NCBI GenBank assembly: GCA_015657535.1
Contig: JADHZB010001754.1
Span: 4,354 to 41,535, forward strand
DNA: 37,182 nucleotides
From: Nephromyces sp. MM_2019
Taxonomy: Eukaryota; Apicomplexa; Aconoidasida; Nephromycida
Reading direction: 5' to 3'
Below, one piece after another: positions 1-10,835 of the stretch; the first letter of the stretch is position 1, and each line of letters starts with the position of its first letter. A program made the translations under genes and the position numbers. The notes under the pieces were generated by a model. The model did not search any database, had not been told where the DNA came from, and saw nothing but the letters and a program-made list of their open reading frames with translations.

Positions 1-235
1 GTGTGTGTGTGTGTGTGTGTGTCTGTGTGTGTGTGTGTGAGTGTGTGTGTGTGTGTGTCAATTGTATGCTTGTGACGTGTATCCGTGTTACAGGTGGGTG
101 TGTGTGTTACAGGTATCTATGTGTGTTTCTGTTACATGTGTCTATGTTGCATGTCACGTGTGTGTTGCATGTCACGTGTGTTTCACCGGTGTGTGCGCAA
201 ATGAAGAAATTTTCCCAGCTCTTTACCTCTGTGTG
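1..235. repeat. (GT)n microsatellite grading into TG-rich DNA
   Basis: Almost pure GT dinucleotides run from the window start to about base 58. Degenerate TG-rich sequence follows, including near-duplicate 'catgtcacgtgtg' segments around 150-180. Short ORFs here read Cys-Val repeats and are artefacts of the repeat. Bases 236-499 hold no gene that I can support. Confidence 0.9.
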
Positions 236-499
236 AGTAGCTGACGAGAAACTCCAACAACTTCATCTTAGGGCTGCTGAGTAAGCATGAAGTGGTTCCT
301 AGGCCTAAGGCTTTGCTGAGGGACTGTCCGTTCTTAGATAAGCCTGCTCTACAGGTGAAAGCTCAATGAGTGTATTTATTACCTGATGTTTAACTTGAAG
401 GATTCTTGGCTATGCTTGTGCGTGCGTAGAGTCCTGTCCTAGGCACCTTAATGGCCAATGCTCTGGCTGGTCGCTTTTGCCTTGTGTGCGAGAGCTCTT

Positions 500-751
500 T
501 TAAGATCTATTACGCTGCTTTTCGAAAAAGTGCTTAGGAAGAGATGTTAAACCTTCATATGGGGTGTGTGTGTGTGTTTTTTTTTTTTTCCCACTATTTT
601 GTCGTATTCCATTGAATCTTTGTTCCTTAAATTCATCTTCAGTGTCTTCAAATAATGTGTTTGGTATTTTAGGGCGTATGTCACTTTTTATTGTGTGCAA
701 GCTTTTTAATTCTTTGTATAACTCTGGTGCCTCTATAGTTGGTTCTCGCAT
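500..751 (-). CDS. Possible small basic protein or first exon, unidentified
   Basis: The minus strand carries an ATG-initiated ORF of 83 codons that begins MREPTIEAPELYKELKSL and continues with a charged segment containing RPKIP, LFEDTEDEF and QRFNGIR. This composition looks like real protein, whereas the plus-strand reading of the same bases is a hydrophobic mixture. An acceptor-like 'cacaag' lies just upstream of the ATG on the minus strand. A possible GT donor lies after the QRFNGIRQN segment, immediately before an A-run and a CA-run, so the coding part may end there and the remainder may be intron. I do not recognise the family. It would be divergently oriented to the gene starting near 1341, with the 779-1318 minisatellite between them. 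It could also be chance. Confidence 0.33.
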   Translation of the reverse strand: MREPTIEAPELYKELKSLHTIKSDIRPKIPNTLFEDTEDEFKEQRFNGIRQNSGKKKKTHTHTPYEGLTSLPKHFFEKQRNRS

Positions 752-778
752 ATTCCCTTGTGAACAAAGACATGCACA

Positions 779-1318
779 CACACACACACACACCCGCTTG
801 CACATACGTACCCACCGACCAACATGTACACGCATACACACACACACACACACACACACACGCACGCACACGCGCTTGCACATACGTACCCACCGACCAA
901 CATGTACACGCATACACACACACATACACACACACGCACACGCACACGCGCTTGCACATACGTACCCACCGACCAACATGTACACGCATACACACACACA
1001 TACACACACACACACACGCGCTTGCACATACGTACCCACCGACCAACATGTACACGCATACACACACACACACACACACACGCACGCACACGCGCTTGCA
1101 CATACGTACCCACCGACCAACATGTACACGCATACACACAAACACACACACACACACACGCACACGCGCTTGCACATACGTACCCACCGACCAACATGTA
1201 CACGCATACACACACACGCACACGCGCTTGCACATACGTACCCACCGACCAACATGTACACGCATACACACACACATACACTCACACACGCACACGCGCT
1301 TGCACACACACACACCCA
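779..1318. repeat. CA-rich minisatellite, seven units of ~60-80 bp
   Basis: Seven units share a nearly invariant core (cgtacccaccgaccaacatg plus flanking bases). The cores are separated by (CA)n/(CACG)n spacers of variable length, and an eighth partial unit ends the array. The cores are conserved while the spacers vary, so expansion probably occurs in the dinucleotide part. All six frames stay open through much of the array, giving spurious ORFs of 175-340 codons. It lies directly upstream of the splice acceptor at 1340. Confidence 0.92.
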
Positions 1319-1340
1319 CTCTCTACCTCTTTCTTCGCAG

Positions 1341-2851
1341 TCTTCCTTTAAGAAATTATATCAAGAATCGATTCCAAAGGCGTTTGAAGAACCATGCACA
1401 CACTGGCTGCTGAAGGCAATTTCTTGTGGTCTTTCCTTCCTTTATATTTCCAATCCTACAGCTCCTCAAGGCTACACACTCCTTGACTATGAAAGAGCGA
1501 AGACTGCTTCCCAGCCTTTTCCAGGTTTAAGCTTTGTGTTTTTTTTCTGCTTAATGAATGCTGCAGTTCTATGCAGTTGAAGCATATGTAAGGTGTGTGT
1601 GTGCGGATAGCTTTGTCTGTGTGCGTGTGTGCTTATTTCCGCAGAATTTGTGTGTGTGTGAGTGCATTTTCGCGTGTTGGGAAGCATGGCATTTTTGCAC
1701 TTGAAGTGCGAGAAATTTTCCAGAAAAAAATGTTTTTTATGCTGTAAAGGTGTATATACACTGGGATTCTCCTTCTTTTTCTCTTTTCTTGCAGAAATGA
1801 TAAAGTATCAAAGAAAGGGCACACGTAGAACCTTGGAAATTCTGGAAAGCGCTGCTTATCTTGTCCAAATAGGTTAGTTGCTGTTTGTCTGTATGTGTTC
1901 GTTGTGTGCATGTGTGTGTGGGTAAATGTGTATGTGTGCGTGTCATTATATGCGTGTGCATAAGTGTTTGTAGGTGTGTACTTACGTTTGTATAGATGTG
2001 TGTGTGTGTATGTCTGCATGTTTGTGTATGCGTAGTTGTGTGTGATGATGTGCGTGTGTGCACATATGAGTGAGTATGTTTATATCTGTAAATGAGTATG
2101 TGAAAGTGAGTGTATGTACACACGGTTTTTTGCGTGCATATTTTGTTTCTACATATATATGCGTGTATAGCAGTTTTTTTAATGCAGATGCACCGATATT
2201 TTCCATGTGTATATGTGTGTGTGCGAGTATAAATGATTACATACGTGTTTAAATCCGTATGGGCATTCATTCTTCTCCCTCTTCCTTGTATTGATATATT
2301 TATTGGGTCTGATGCTGAATGTGTGTGTGTGTGTGATTCTTTGTGCGTCTTTATTGAAGTGGAGCTGCTGGCTTTTCAAGAGATAAGTCGTCTGAAATAC
2401 CATGAATACTATGAATATTATTCCACTTGTTTACTTTACGATATATGGGTGTATGTACTCTCTCCTCTTTCTTTACTTTGCTATCTTCGTCTTGTTTTTG
2501 TTTTGCTATTTTTCCTTTTCATCTTCTTCCTCTTACTTTTTTTTGCCCTTGTCTTTTTCATCTTCCTCTTCCTCCTCCTCTCTGGCATTCTCTCGAAATT
2601 CAGCGTGTGTGTGGGTGTTTATTTTTTGCTTTTTAGGTGATTTTCGGAGAGCTCTCGGCTTTATCCAATTACTTGATGAAGATTTAAGGCATCATTTTGA
2701 TAAGTGGACTACACACTCACAGACGTTTATCGCAGTACAGGATTACATCAGAATACTGAAGGCTAATGCTATGTGTGTGTGCTATTCTATGCATAAAGAA
2801 GCTGAAGCTAGAACTAATAACCTGCGTGTAGGAAAGCTTGCAGGAGTGTGA
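1341..2851 (+). CDS. Unidentified multi-exon gene (5' incomplete, three exons)
   Basis: Three exons join in one frame: 1341-1524, 1795-1872 and 2637-2851 (stop TGA at 2849). Acceptors are ttcgcag, cttgcag and tttttag; donors are G|GTTTAA (weak) and G|GTTAGT. Both introns are phase 1 and the joined length is 477 nt, so the phases agree. The protein reads SSFKKLYQESIPKAFEEP near the start, then KYQRKGTRRTLEILESAAYL, then QIGDFRRALGFIQLLDEDL, then a charged tail. The helical 'GDF-x2-AL-x2-I' segment is reminiscent of the N-terminal helical regions of GARP/EARP tether subunits (Vps54/Vps50), but this is a weak impression and I assign no function. The first exon enters in phase 0 and upstream exons are not identified. 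The last exon could also splice onward before the stop. The introns are TG-rich on the sense strand. Confidence 0.55.
1873..2340. repeat. Degenerate TG-rich intron DNA
   Basis: This is intron sequence of the gene at 1341-2851. It is dominated by TG, TGTG and TATG words on the sense strand from immediately after the donor. After it come an unremarkable stretch and a pyrimidine-rich tract (about 2455-2585) that approaches the acceptor at 2636. Confidence 0.8.
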
Positions 2852-4981
2852 GCACGCAATTTGTGTGTTGTGGAAAGATAAAGTGAATGAGGAAGAAGTG
2901 GCTATTTTGGTGTGCGTGTTTGTATATGTGTATGTTTGTGTGTGTGTTTATATATCTCTGTGAGTGTAAATGTTTGTATGTACGCGTTTAGGTGTGTATG
3001 TGCTTATTTACGCGTGTGTCTACGTGTATGTGTGTGTATCTGTGTGTTACTGTGTATGTACTCTAATGTGTGTGTGCGTGTACATATTCAATATTGTTCT
3101 GCTGGTATGTTCTATATTAAAGCAACAAAATACTCTATTTATCTTAATAATTATAATGTGGAGATACCTTCATGGGAAGCGTAGTTCACTGGCTTTAGAA
3201 GGCCGGTTTTAACCTCAATTCCACTCCGTTAGTGTGTAGGATGTGTATGTGTGTAATTGTAGAGCAGTGGGTGCATAAGCATCTAATTTTGTGTGTGTAT
3301 GTATAGACTGAGAGGTGGCGATCGTTAGGTTATTTTTCGTGTGTGCATATTCGTTTGTATAGTTTTGGGAGTGCGTGTAGGAACGCCAATCTATGTGTGT
3401 GCAAGTCTTTATGCATGCATATCTTTGTATGTGCATATCTTCCTGCATGCATATGTTTGTGTGTCATATCTTTATCCATGCATATCTTTCTGTGTGTAGC
3501 TCATCTCACCACTTTAACTACATATTATCAGACTAGTTGTTTTCTCAGAATTTTTTTTACTGTTAATCAGTAGAGGAGCTTTCTATTCCATATAAACTGC
3601 AGAACATCTTCGAAGTATTTTTTTCCTCGTCATACTCCCTCGTCTAAGACATGTGAAGAAAGTTCATGAGGAGGCTAAAGCATGAATGGGGGTGTATTTA
3701 CATTCAATTTGTTTTTGATGCACAGTGCAGAACTGATGCGCACACACACAGTGCACAACGTACATACAGATTTCGAACATCTAAGCACTCGAATAGCCTG
3801 AATGAATAAGCAATGCAAGTTGACGCCCTATTTTATCCTTTTTCTCCATATTCTTCCTCATTATGGAGCTCATAATTTTTGCATTCACAAGCATACGGGA
3901 GGGGAACTCTCTGAGTGTATGTGCAGAACCGCAGCTCTCTTTGCAGGTAGCTTTTTTCAGCTTTTAGCGTTGAAGTTTTGCTTGTAGTAGCTTATAGGTA
4001 GTGGAATAGGAGGTGCGTTTCTTCGCTTTCTTACTGATGTGAAGTTGTTTGTCCATGACAGCAGCCTAGGGATCGACTGTCTTCACTGCTTCATTAGGTC
4101 TCCATTATAGCAGTAATTAACACAATCTCTATGATGCAGACGAAATTCTTATTACTAACTTCTTCGTAAAAGTTCACTACAAAAAGCTGATTAGATGAAG
4201 AGAAAATTCTACTTTTTTCGTAGATTTCTATGCGATTCTTCATCTTCATCGAATCAAGATGAAGATGGAAGTTTGCTTAAAAAGAGAAGCAGAAGGTTTG
4301 CATTTTTTAGGATTTATTGAGGGGTGTTCTGGTGGCTGATACTGCGATTTCCACACACTCGGAAAACTTTGGTAGCCTTGAAGACGAAAACTTATAAGTA
4401 TCATTTTTGTTGGGGGAGGGTGGTGGCAAGCCCTTGAAAAAATCATATTCTTAACCATGGAAAAGAGTGTGTTTTTCGATTTGTGTGAGTGTGTGTGTGT
4501 TGGTGTGGAAGAAGGGAAGGGATAAAGCTCTGTAGGGAGAGGTTGGCTACTGTGGGATGCCCACGGAGTCAAAGCGCACACACGTGGTGATGCAGAGATG
4601 AAGAGGAGGAGGGGAGGAAAGATGCCGACCTGCGCAGATGAAGAGGAAGCACACACATGTAGAGATGATATAAATGACAAAGCTCACACCACTGGCGTAG
4701 ACACCAAGGAAAATTTTAGCTCAAACTACCAAAACACACTAACACAAACCATAAAACGCCAACGCACCAACACACCAACGCACCAGCACACACCATCAGA
4801 CACCGACACACCATCAAACTAACAAACACCAACAAGCACCACACACAAACACACACCAAGACTCACCAACTCTTGCTTCTCAGGTTTACAGGTTTGGTAT
4901 ATATTTCGTCATCCCACGCGCGCCCACAGCCTGGCTAAGCTCCACCCTCTATGACAAGACATGCCTTCACGCATCTCACTA
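2852..4981. other. Gene-poor flank, TG-rich to ~3.5 kb
   Basis: TG-rich degenerate repeats occupy about 2860-3090 and 3230-3500 (the latter with repeated 'atgcatat' words). From about 3500 to 4980 there is mixed sequence with scattered CA words at 3740-3760 and 4690-4860. ORFs of 60-144 codons exist, but their composition is repeat-driven or unremarkable and I support none of them. Confidence 0.6.
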
Positions 4982-5088
4982 GCAACACACACAGAGCACT
5001 ATATATGAGTAGCTAATTAGCATACCTTTCATCTTTTAAAAGAAGCGTATGCTAATTAGCTACTCATTTCTAGTGCTGTGTGTGTTGC
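4982..5088. repeat. Foldback element: inverted repeat with ~43-nt arms
   Basis: The left arm (4982-5025) and right arm (5047-5088) are reverse complements around a 21-nt centre. The inner 21 bp (5005-5025 with 5047-5067) pair perfectly, including the AT-rich core gctaattagc. The outer parts pair with a short mismatched bulge and a 2-nt insertion: CACTATAT faces TTCTAGTG, and the GCAACACACACA end faces TGTGTGTGTTGC. RNA or cruciform DNA would form a long stem. The size and terminal arms resemble a small MITE or foldback remnant, but I see no clear target-site duplication. Confidence 0.85.
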
Positions 5089-5987
5089 CAGTTCTCCTTT
5101 ATACGGTAGTTTATTGGATGAACTCCATATTTTCTTCCTTTAGTTATTTAGAAGTGATCAGTGAAGGAAGCTTTTCAAGATATTATAATCAACGTAGGCC
5201 ATTTATCATATAAATTAGATGACAAATTTAGCTCTGCTGTTGGTAAGCACATACACAGGTTGAATACGAAGAGCATTGATGTGGAGGATGATTAAAAGCA
5301 GCTTTTTTGCTAGTTTTTACTATGTATAAGTGAGCACACACAAGCTATAGATGCTGTAGGCTTGTAGAGGTATATCCGCTTCTGAGAAAATACACAAACT
5401 TTCGCCGTATTTTCTGCTTACTTGAAGAAGTAGAAGAAGAGTATTTGAATGAAGAATGCTCGTTTTAATCTTTAGGAAGCGTTTGTAGGCCATTCTAGAG
5501 TGGAAGGGGAGTGTAGTAGTGAGCTTGACACACATCGCAACGCACACACGGAGCAATACATTCGTTTTCATATAGTAACAGGAACCGCTCCCACATGCTG
5601 CGTTTCTGTAGACAAGGTTTCAACACTCAGCGACACTCCCACACAAAATCCTTCCACACACACCATATGCACACAGAATCCTTCTGCATACACCACTTCC
5701 ATACCCCCCGCTTCCACAACACTCCCCTTCCACCCACCCCAACTCATTCCAATATATGCATGTACACGCCCCACACCTAATCCCCAGCACACAATCCCCA
5801 ATACGCACCCCCCTCTTCCACGCACTTCAACACATAACCCCCAACCCCTAGCTTATTATAAACGAAAATTCTGTAGCATACCACACTCCAAAGTATTCCA
5901 GAGACGCTGTAAACTACATAATCAAAGTGTTCCAGTTTCATCTAGTCATTAGTATCATCAGCCATAAAAGGCCAAACAAATTTCTAG
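5089..5987. other. Intergenic, no supported gene
   Basis: This stretch is mixed sequence followed by a CA- and C-rich tract at about 5635-5850. That tract produces a 150-codon plus-strand ORF of Thr, Pro, His and Asn, which I treat as repeat-derived. A short acceptor-like site near 5140 precedes an open segment reading VISEGSFSRYYNQRRPF, too little to call. Confidence 0.5.
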
Positions 5988-6150
5988 AGAACAAGCAGAG
6001 TTTCATAGCCTGAAAAACCGCGTCGACACTGCCTGCACACACTTGGAGGAACTAAATACGATAGGATTTCCGCAGACAATGGCTAATGCTAGCTATAGGT
6101 GGCAATTACGCGCCAGACAGAAGGGCATATGCGCGATGCTAGGCGACTAA
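5988..6150 (+). CDS. Cryptic exon-like ORF, unidentified
   Basis: After an acceptor-like tttctag (ending 5987) one frame stays open for about 53 codons to a TAA at 6148-6150. It reads EQAEFHSLKNRVDTAC, then THLEELNTIGFPQTM, then YRWQLRARQKG. The absence of repeats, a balanced charge pattern and predicted helical heptads make it look like true coding sequence, perhaps a terminal exon. Only internal Met codons are present, so a standalone gene is unlikely. No family is recognised and no partner exon is securely identified; a frame reading SSDKELLTKKGLSAPLEHRL at about 6400-6460 is a possible neighbour. It may equally be a pseudogene fragment. Confidence 0.3.
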
Positions 6151-6549
6151 CTCCGGCTACGGATCAAGTTGAGAAATGCATACCACCAGCACAGGCGCAC
6201 ACACACTAATTTCCACGTTCCATCCAATGCATACTACACACGCACTAATTTCTACATTTTATCCAATGCATACCATACACACATACACATACACATACAC
6301 ACACACACTAATTTCCACACTGCACTCATCCACTTGCCCACTCTTATATATCATCCTATCCTACATAACCTGCAACTGCAACCGCATAATTTTCATCGAA
6401 GTTCTGACAAGGAATTACTCACGAAGAAGGGACTTTCAGCACCTTTAGAGCATAGATTAGCCTAGGCTCAACAATGCCCATAAATTTCTCCTCAAGTATG
6501 CGAGCCTATCCTTTGTGAAAGGGCGGATTTTCAGTGATCATTCAGCAAT

Positions 6550-6550
<1 letters not shown>

Positions 6551-6582
<32 letters not shown>

Positions 6583-6583
6583 G
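6551..6583. repeat. (AC)n(AT)n compound microsatellite
   Basis: About eight AC units pass directly into about eight AT units. It is a simple repeat with no attached gene. Confidence 0.9.
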
Positions 6584-7149
6584 TAGTAGGCAACTAACCT
6601 TTCTTCTCAGGACATCATTCATATTTCTATATGTACATACATCTAGTAGTAGTTCATCCTTTCCCACCCTTTAAGTGAGTACACACGCATCCTGTAAGTT
6701 TGTTCACAAAGGCATAAAAGTGAACTCGCTACACTACAAACTGAGATATTAGTGATGGTCGTAGTTTTCTATGCATATATAAATGCGCGTGTGTTCGTGG
6801 TGATGCGGCTGTGTGTGTGCATTTAGAGGGAAATACAGCAGCGGCATACCTCTCAAATTAAAGAGGCCTTGTAGGTAAGCGATTATACCGGCATTTGCTT
6901 ACCTGGTATCTTGGTACACCACATTGCTCAATATATATGCGATACTTAAATTACTTGCTGCTGTACAAGTGAATAAACTGGGATCGATTGTATATGCTTA
7001 CTAATGATCTCGACTAAACATTGATTGTTTATAGGTGCAGTACTCGTAATGTCCCAGAAAAAATTATCGTAGCAACTCCTTTTCCCATCTAATAAGCTTA
7101 AGTGGGTAATTACTGCAAATGTTCGTAGTTGCTCTCTTATTTTGCTTGT

Positions 7150-7256
7150 AGTAGAGCGATGGAGGTAAATAAAGGCTTCAAGTTTGTGAAAAGACGGGGG
7201 GGCATTAGAGCCATAATGAAGGCAGATAAAGGCTTTAAGTGTGTGAAAAGAGAGGG
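7150..7256. repeat. Two-copy tandem repeat, ~61-bp period
   Basis: Two diverged copies of a G/A-rich segment containing ataaaggctt, tgtgaaaaga and a G-run follow each other. On the minus strand they give a repeated peptide with Phe, His and Leu at matching positions. No function is evident. Confidence 0.7.
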
Positions 7257-8012
7257 TGCATGACATCGAATAATTTTGTGTTGTGTAATGCTGCTAATGA
7301 TAAAGCTATTGTGTAACAAAATTTATTATCTCAAAGTGTATAGTTGGGTGGAGAGTTAAGAAGGTATGGTGTAGGTCGTGAAGGTAATGGCATAAGAGCA
7401 TTGTTGCCAAGTATATAGTATCTAGATTTTTTTTCGTGTTTATCAATAAAGGTATTCCTAGGGCTAGGTATGAGGCTAGAAAATAGCAAAGTATATCAAG
7501 GAGGGAGAGGGAGGTGGTAGAGAATGACTTCAATTCAGTGGAGGCTAGATGGTTTTGGCGATTTCTTGCGTGTAGGTGGAATTTTTTTTGGTGAAGTTTA
7601 TTGGGAGTATTTTTGGTAGAGATTACTTCATTGTTTCTGCTGGATGAGCTTGAACTAATTTTATATTGCTCTTGAATAGTGAATTCTATGTTTTTTTGAT
7701 GAGTTTCTAGGTAATCTTAACGTATTTCTTTTTAGAGATTACCTTAATATTTTCTCAGTAAAGTACAACTGCTTTGCTCAAATTGCATTTAAGCTCGGAT
7801 TTTCGAAGTCTTTTTCCTGCTATGAAATGGGGGCCTTTCTTGTTAAAATAAGTGCCGTAGCTTCAGCTCCATAGCTTCCTCGCTGCAAATTTTCGAGAGG
7901 TTTTTCTAGGAAGTTCCGATCATCTGATTTTGTAGCTATTAACTATAGTATATTTCTGATGTTCAAATCTTGAGTATCACCACTATGCTTATTTGCAAAA
8001 TAAAACAAAAAT

Positions 8013-10451
8013 TTGAAAAGATGTAAAATTGTTAATCGGCAAAAAAAGTACAATCTTGAAAAGATTGACAGAGCATTACAATTTAGAATGAAAAAAACGC
8101 ATAAAAAATAACAAAAAATATGATAAAACAAACTTAATCTTAGAATCTAACAAAGTTTTTAAATTACTCTAAAATATTAGGTATATCCATTCAAAATGGA
8201 TGTTTGAAAAGATCTATTAAAAATTTAATTTCAAAGATCAATAATAATGATGTTGCTCCGGCTCTTGCTCTTGAGCACGCCAGTCTAAAAGCTCCTGAGT
8301 TGCTCATGTTTGCTGCTTCGCATATGAAGCAGCGTGAACTGACGAGTTTGGTAGTGAAACCACGAAAAATAGCTTCAAATTTTATAGGCAGATTGAAAAC
8401 TGGCATATCTTTCTGCAGAAGAACATCATTATACTTCAGTACCATTATAATGCAGTGATTAGTTAGAATTCACCGCACAAAGGATGTTTAGATAAGCAAC
8501 GCATGAATAGCTTAAAAGCTGAAGTGGAAACACCTAAGAATATTACCAAGTCTAGGATAACTTGATACCGTACTGTTCTATTGAGGCAAGGCTAACATTT
8601 TCTGTTAATGCTTTTCTAAACAGGAGAATATGGCAATTTCAAGGCTTGGTGGGGCTCTAGTGGCAAGCAAGAAGCTGATTGATAAAATAACAACTTTTTC
8701 ACTGCGTTAAAGATGATGACAAGTCCAACATCTAATCCTGAAGCAGCATATCTAAAGTCTAAGAATATGTGTAGCAATTGTTTTATATATAGTCAAGAGT
8801 ATTATACACAACAAGTTCGAAATATCAAAGTTGAGTGCTACAGAAAAAGATTAATCAAAGAGCTTGTGCAATTGGATATTCTTGAAGGAACCCCACTATG
8901 GAAGGGCATGAGTTACTAGACAAATTTTAAAACTTCAGGAACAGATATATATTATGCATAAAACTTTAACTAAGCACTCATTAATAAAAAAAAAGGTCCG
9001 TGCACACACACTGGCAACACCTGTATCGTTGAATTTTGGAAATTACTAGCATGCTTCGCCTTCAGTATCTGGTACTGAAAAATCCTGCTACAAAATGAAA
9101 GATAAACAAAACCTAAGAGGTCAGGTAAACCCCTCTATTTCAGCTGCTTAAGCAGTGTCTCATTTTCTATTTAAAGAGTAATGGGTGTAATCCTTCATTT
9201 TTTCCATGTAACTGCTAGGTAAAAATTTTGAAAAAATGCTCATATTAGCTGCTGCTTGAAAATCATAGCAGCTGCATACTAAATTCAAATGATTTTGCGT
9301 TTATTAATGCACTCATCCAATGAACAACACAAAAATATCTCCTTTTAATTACAGGGACAATGAGAAAATGTTAAAGATAGTGCTTGCTAAAGTAATATTA
9401 AGTTTTCAAGGAATGTTTACCAGCTTTCCTGCTTTCCCCAACGTTCCAAAAGGTATGGTGAGCTTCTGCAATATCTTAAAAAAACAGAAAGCATCAAGCT
9501 GGAGGTTCATTATTATGGGTGGAATGCTACTTCGCAGTCATTAGCTTATTTAACCACGGCAAAACTGCATCGGTAACAGCATTTGTTAAGGCTTGGATCG
9601 AAATGCTTGATTAATAACATCTTTCTCACCTATCATCCACGTCCGATCGGCTTTAAATATGTGGTTAAAATCTTCAAATTTCTATTGTGGCAGTGTCTAA
9701 GAGCATGTCTTGAGGGTAGTGCACACTGTGTTTTTGGCATTTTTAGAGCCATATATATACATTACTATTAGTAGCAACGTGCTGATGGAAGCTCGTCCAC
9801 TGCAGGTAACACTAAATATATGCTAGAGGTGTGAGTAGATCTCTCTAATATCAGAGTAACTATGGGCTATCATAGGAGAGCAAGCATATCGCAGATACTT
9901 TCACACTCTAAAATACTGCGGGGGTAATTTGGGATGAAAAAAGCTAGGCTATTCACAGTTTAAATGCGGAGAGACTCCTATCATAAATTAATGTGCAACG
10001 CACACCCGTTATCATGGAGTCTTCTAGCTATGTTTATAAAGAGGGAAGTGGCATCAAATAATCAACAAAGCCAAATATTCATAGAAAGCATCAGTTGGTA
10101 CAGAAGTTTTTATGAGGAGACGGAAGCTAAGGGAAAGTGCCTGGGTTATAACTAGTATGGAGAAGATTTTTTTCGTAGGTTATGCATTGTATAAGCCTCA
10201 AAATAGTTTTAAGTTACGTCATGAAGGTGTACAAAGTTGCGCAGAGCAGCACATAATTTACAAAAGCAGCGCTTAAGATCGATTTTTTTGCTGATTCTAT
10301 GGGGTATGTTTAAGGATTTAATCATATTAGCAAGGCCATATTAAAGTGTGAAATCAAGTACACTACTCTTCCGCTACAAAGCGGCAAGAATTGGGAAGAA
10401 GATTTTTGTGGAGCATCATTTGCTATAAATACCTTACGAATAGAAAAAATG
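8013..10451 (+). pseudogene. CCT8: Decayed CCT-theta chaperonin subunit, copy 1
   Basis: Short peptides in shifting plus-strand frames follow CCT-theta (TCP-1 subunit 8) in the correct order. LKRCK near 8013 corresponds to the LKEG start. QNGCLKRSIKNLISKI then NNDVAPAL (8192-8270) matches the PNGMNK...TNDAA region. AASHMKQRE at 8312-8338 matches the theta-type ASHMQEQE. After a frame change, FKFYRQIENWHIFLQ (8377-8421) sits where FAGALLE...AEELL belongs. RNIKVE and KGMSY (8820-8919) match the NIRV...GMVF stretch. KTASVTAF (9561-9584) matches KTVGATAL, SHIYTLLL (9747-9770) matches the I-x-TIVLRG strand, ESISWYRSFYEE (~10084) matches EAFEAIPRALAEN, and ASFAIN-TLRIEKM (10413-10451) matches the C-terminal WAIKLATN...VLRVDQI. 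Stops, frameshifts and loss of the GDGT and PGGGA nucleotide-binding motifs indicate a nonfunctional copy. It is longer than a ~1.65-kb CDS, so insertions or old introns remain. Confidence 0.62.
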
Positions 10452-10835
10452 CCACTAATAAGCGTACAATGGTCAGGATACTATTCTTTAAAAAAAGTTT
10501 TAATACATGACGGTGCAACCATAGCAATGAGTGGGTGACTTTTGTGCATGCGTTATAGCAGCAGCGATTTTATAAAACAAAATTTACAGAGCATAAATAA
10601 GCATGACATAAGCTCTAGCAGATGCTCGTCATTTGAGAAACTGCAAGCAGTTTTGCCATGCAAAAGTTTGAGATTTACTCAAGGGGTATTTTTCATTAAG
10701 TTGGCTGTACTTGATTTTTTTATTAGAAGATCGATTAATCAGATATTCTGATTACAGCATCGATAAGCGGAAAATTTTAGCCACTAGAAATAGCTATAAT
10801 TTTTAGTGAGAAAAAAGCCAGATATTAACATCAAA

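Larger units (their letters stand above)
6151..8012. other. Intergenic, no supported gene
   Basis: CA-rich words occupy about 6180-6320. The rest is AT-leaning unique sequence with two small repeats listed separately. Minus-strand ORFs at 6946-7266 and 7306-7533 are hydrophobic mixtures with no recognisable motif. Clear TG/CA repeats become scarce from about 6.85 kb onward. Confidence 0.5.

Noticed and set aside
564..1580. 338-codon plus-strand ORF and overlapping 175-271-codon ORFs on both strands
   Set aside because: They run through the CA minisatellite in all six frames and encode His-Thr or Cys-Val repeats. Only the 3' part is used, as a spliced exon.
4246..4680. 144-codon minus-strand ORF
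   Set aside because: Ser/Pro/Phe-rich, no motif, and no splice or start context that distinguishes it from chance.
5500..5952. 150-codon plus-strand ORF
   Set aside because: Composition is Thr/Pro/His/Asn from CA- and C-rich repeats with no recognisable motif.
9583..9771. Peptide HPRPIGFKYVVK resembling a piggyBac transposase segment
   Set aside because: There are no flanking catalytic residues or terminal repeats. The same interval in other frames fits CCT-theta (KTASVTAF, then SHIYTLLL).
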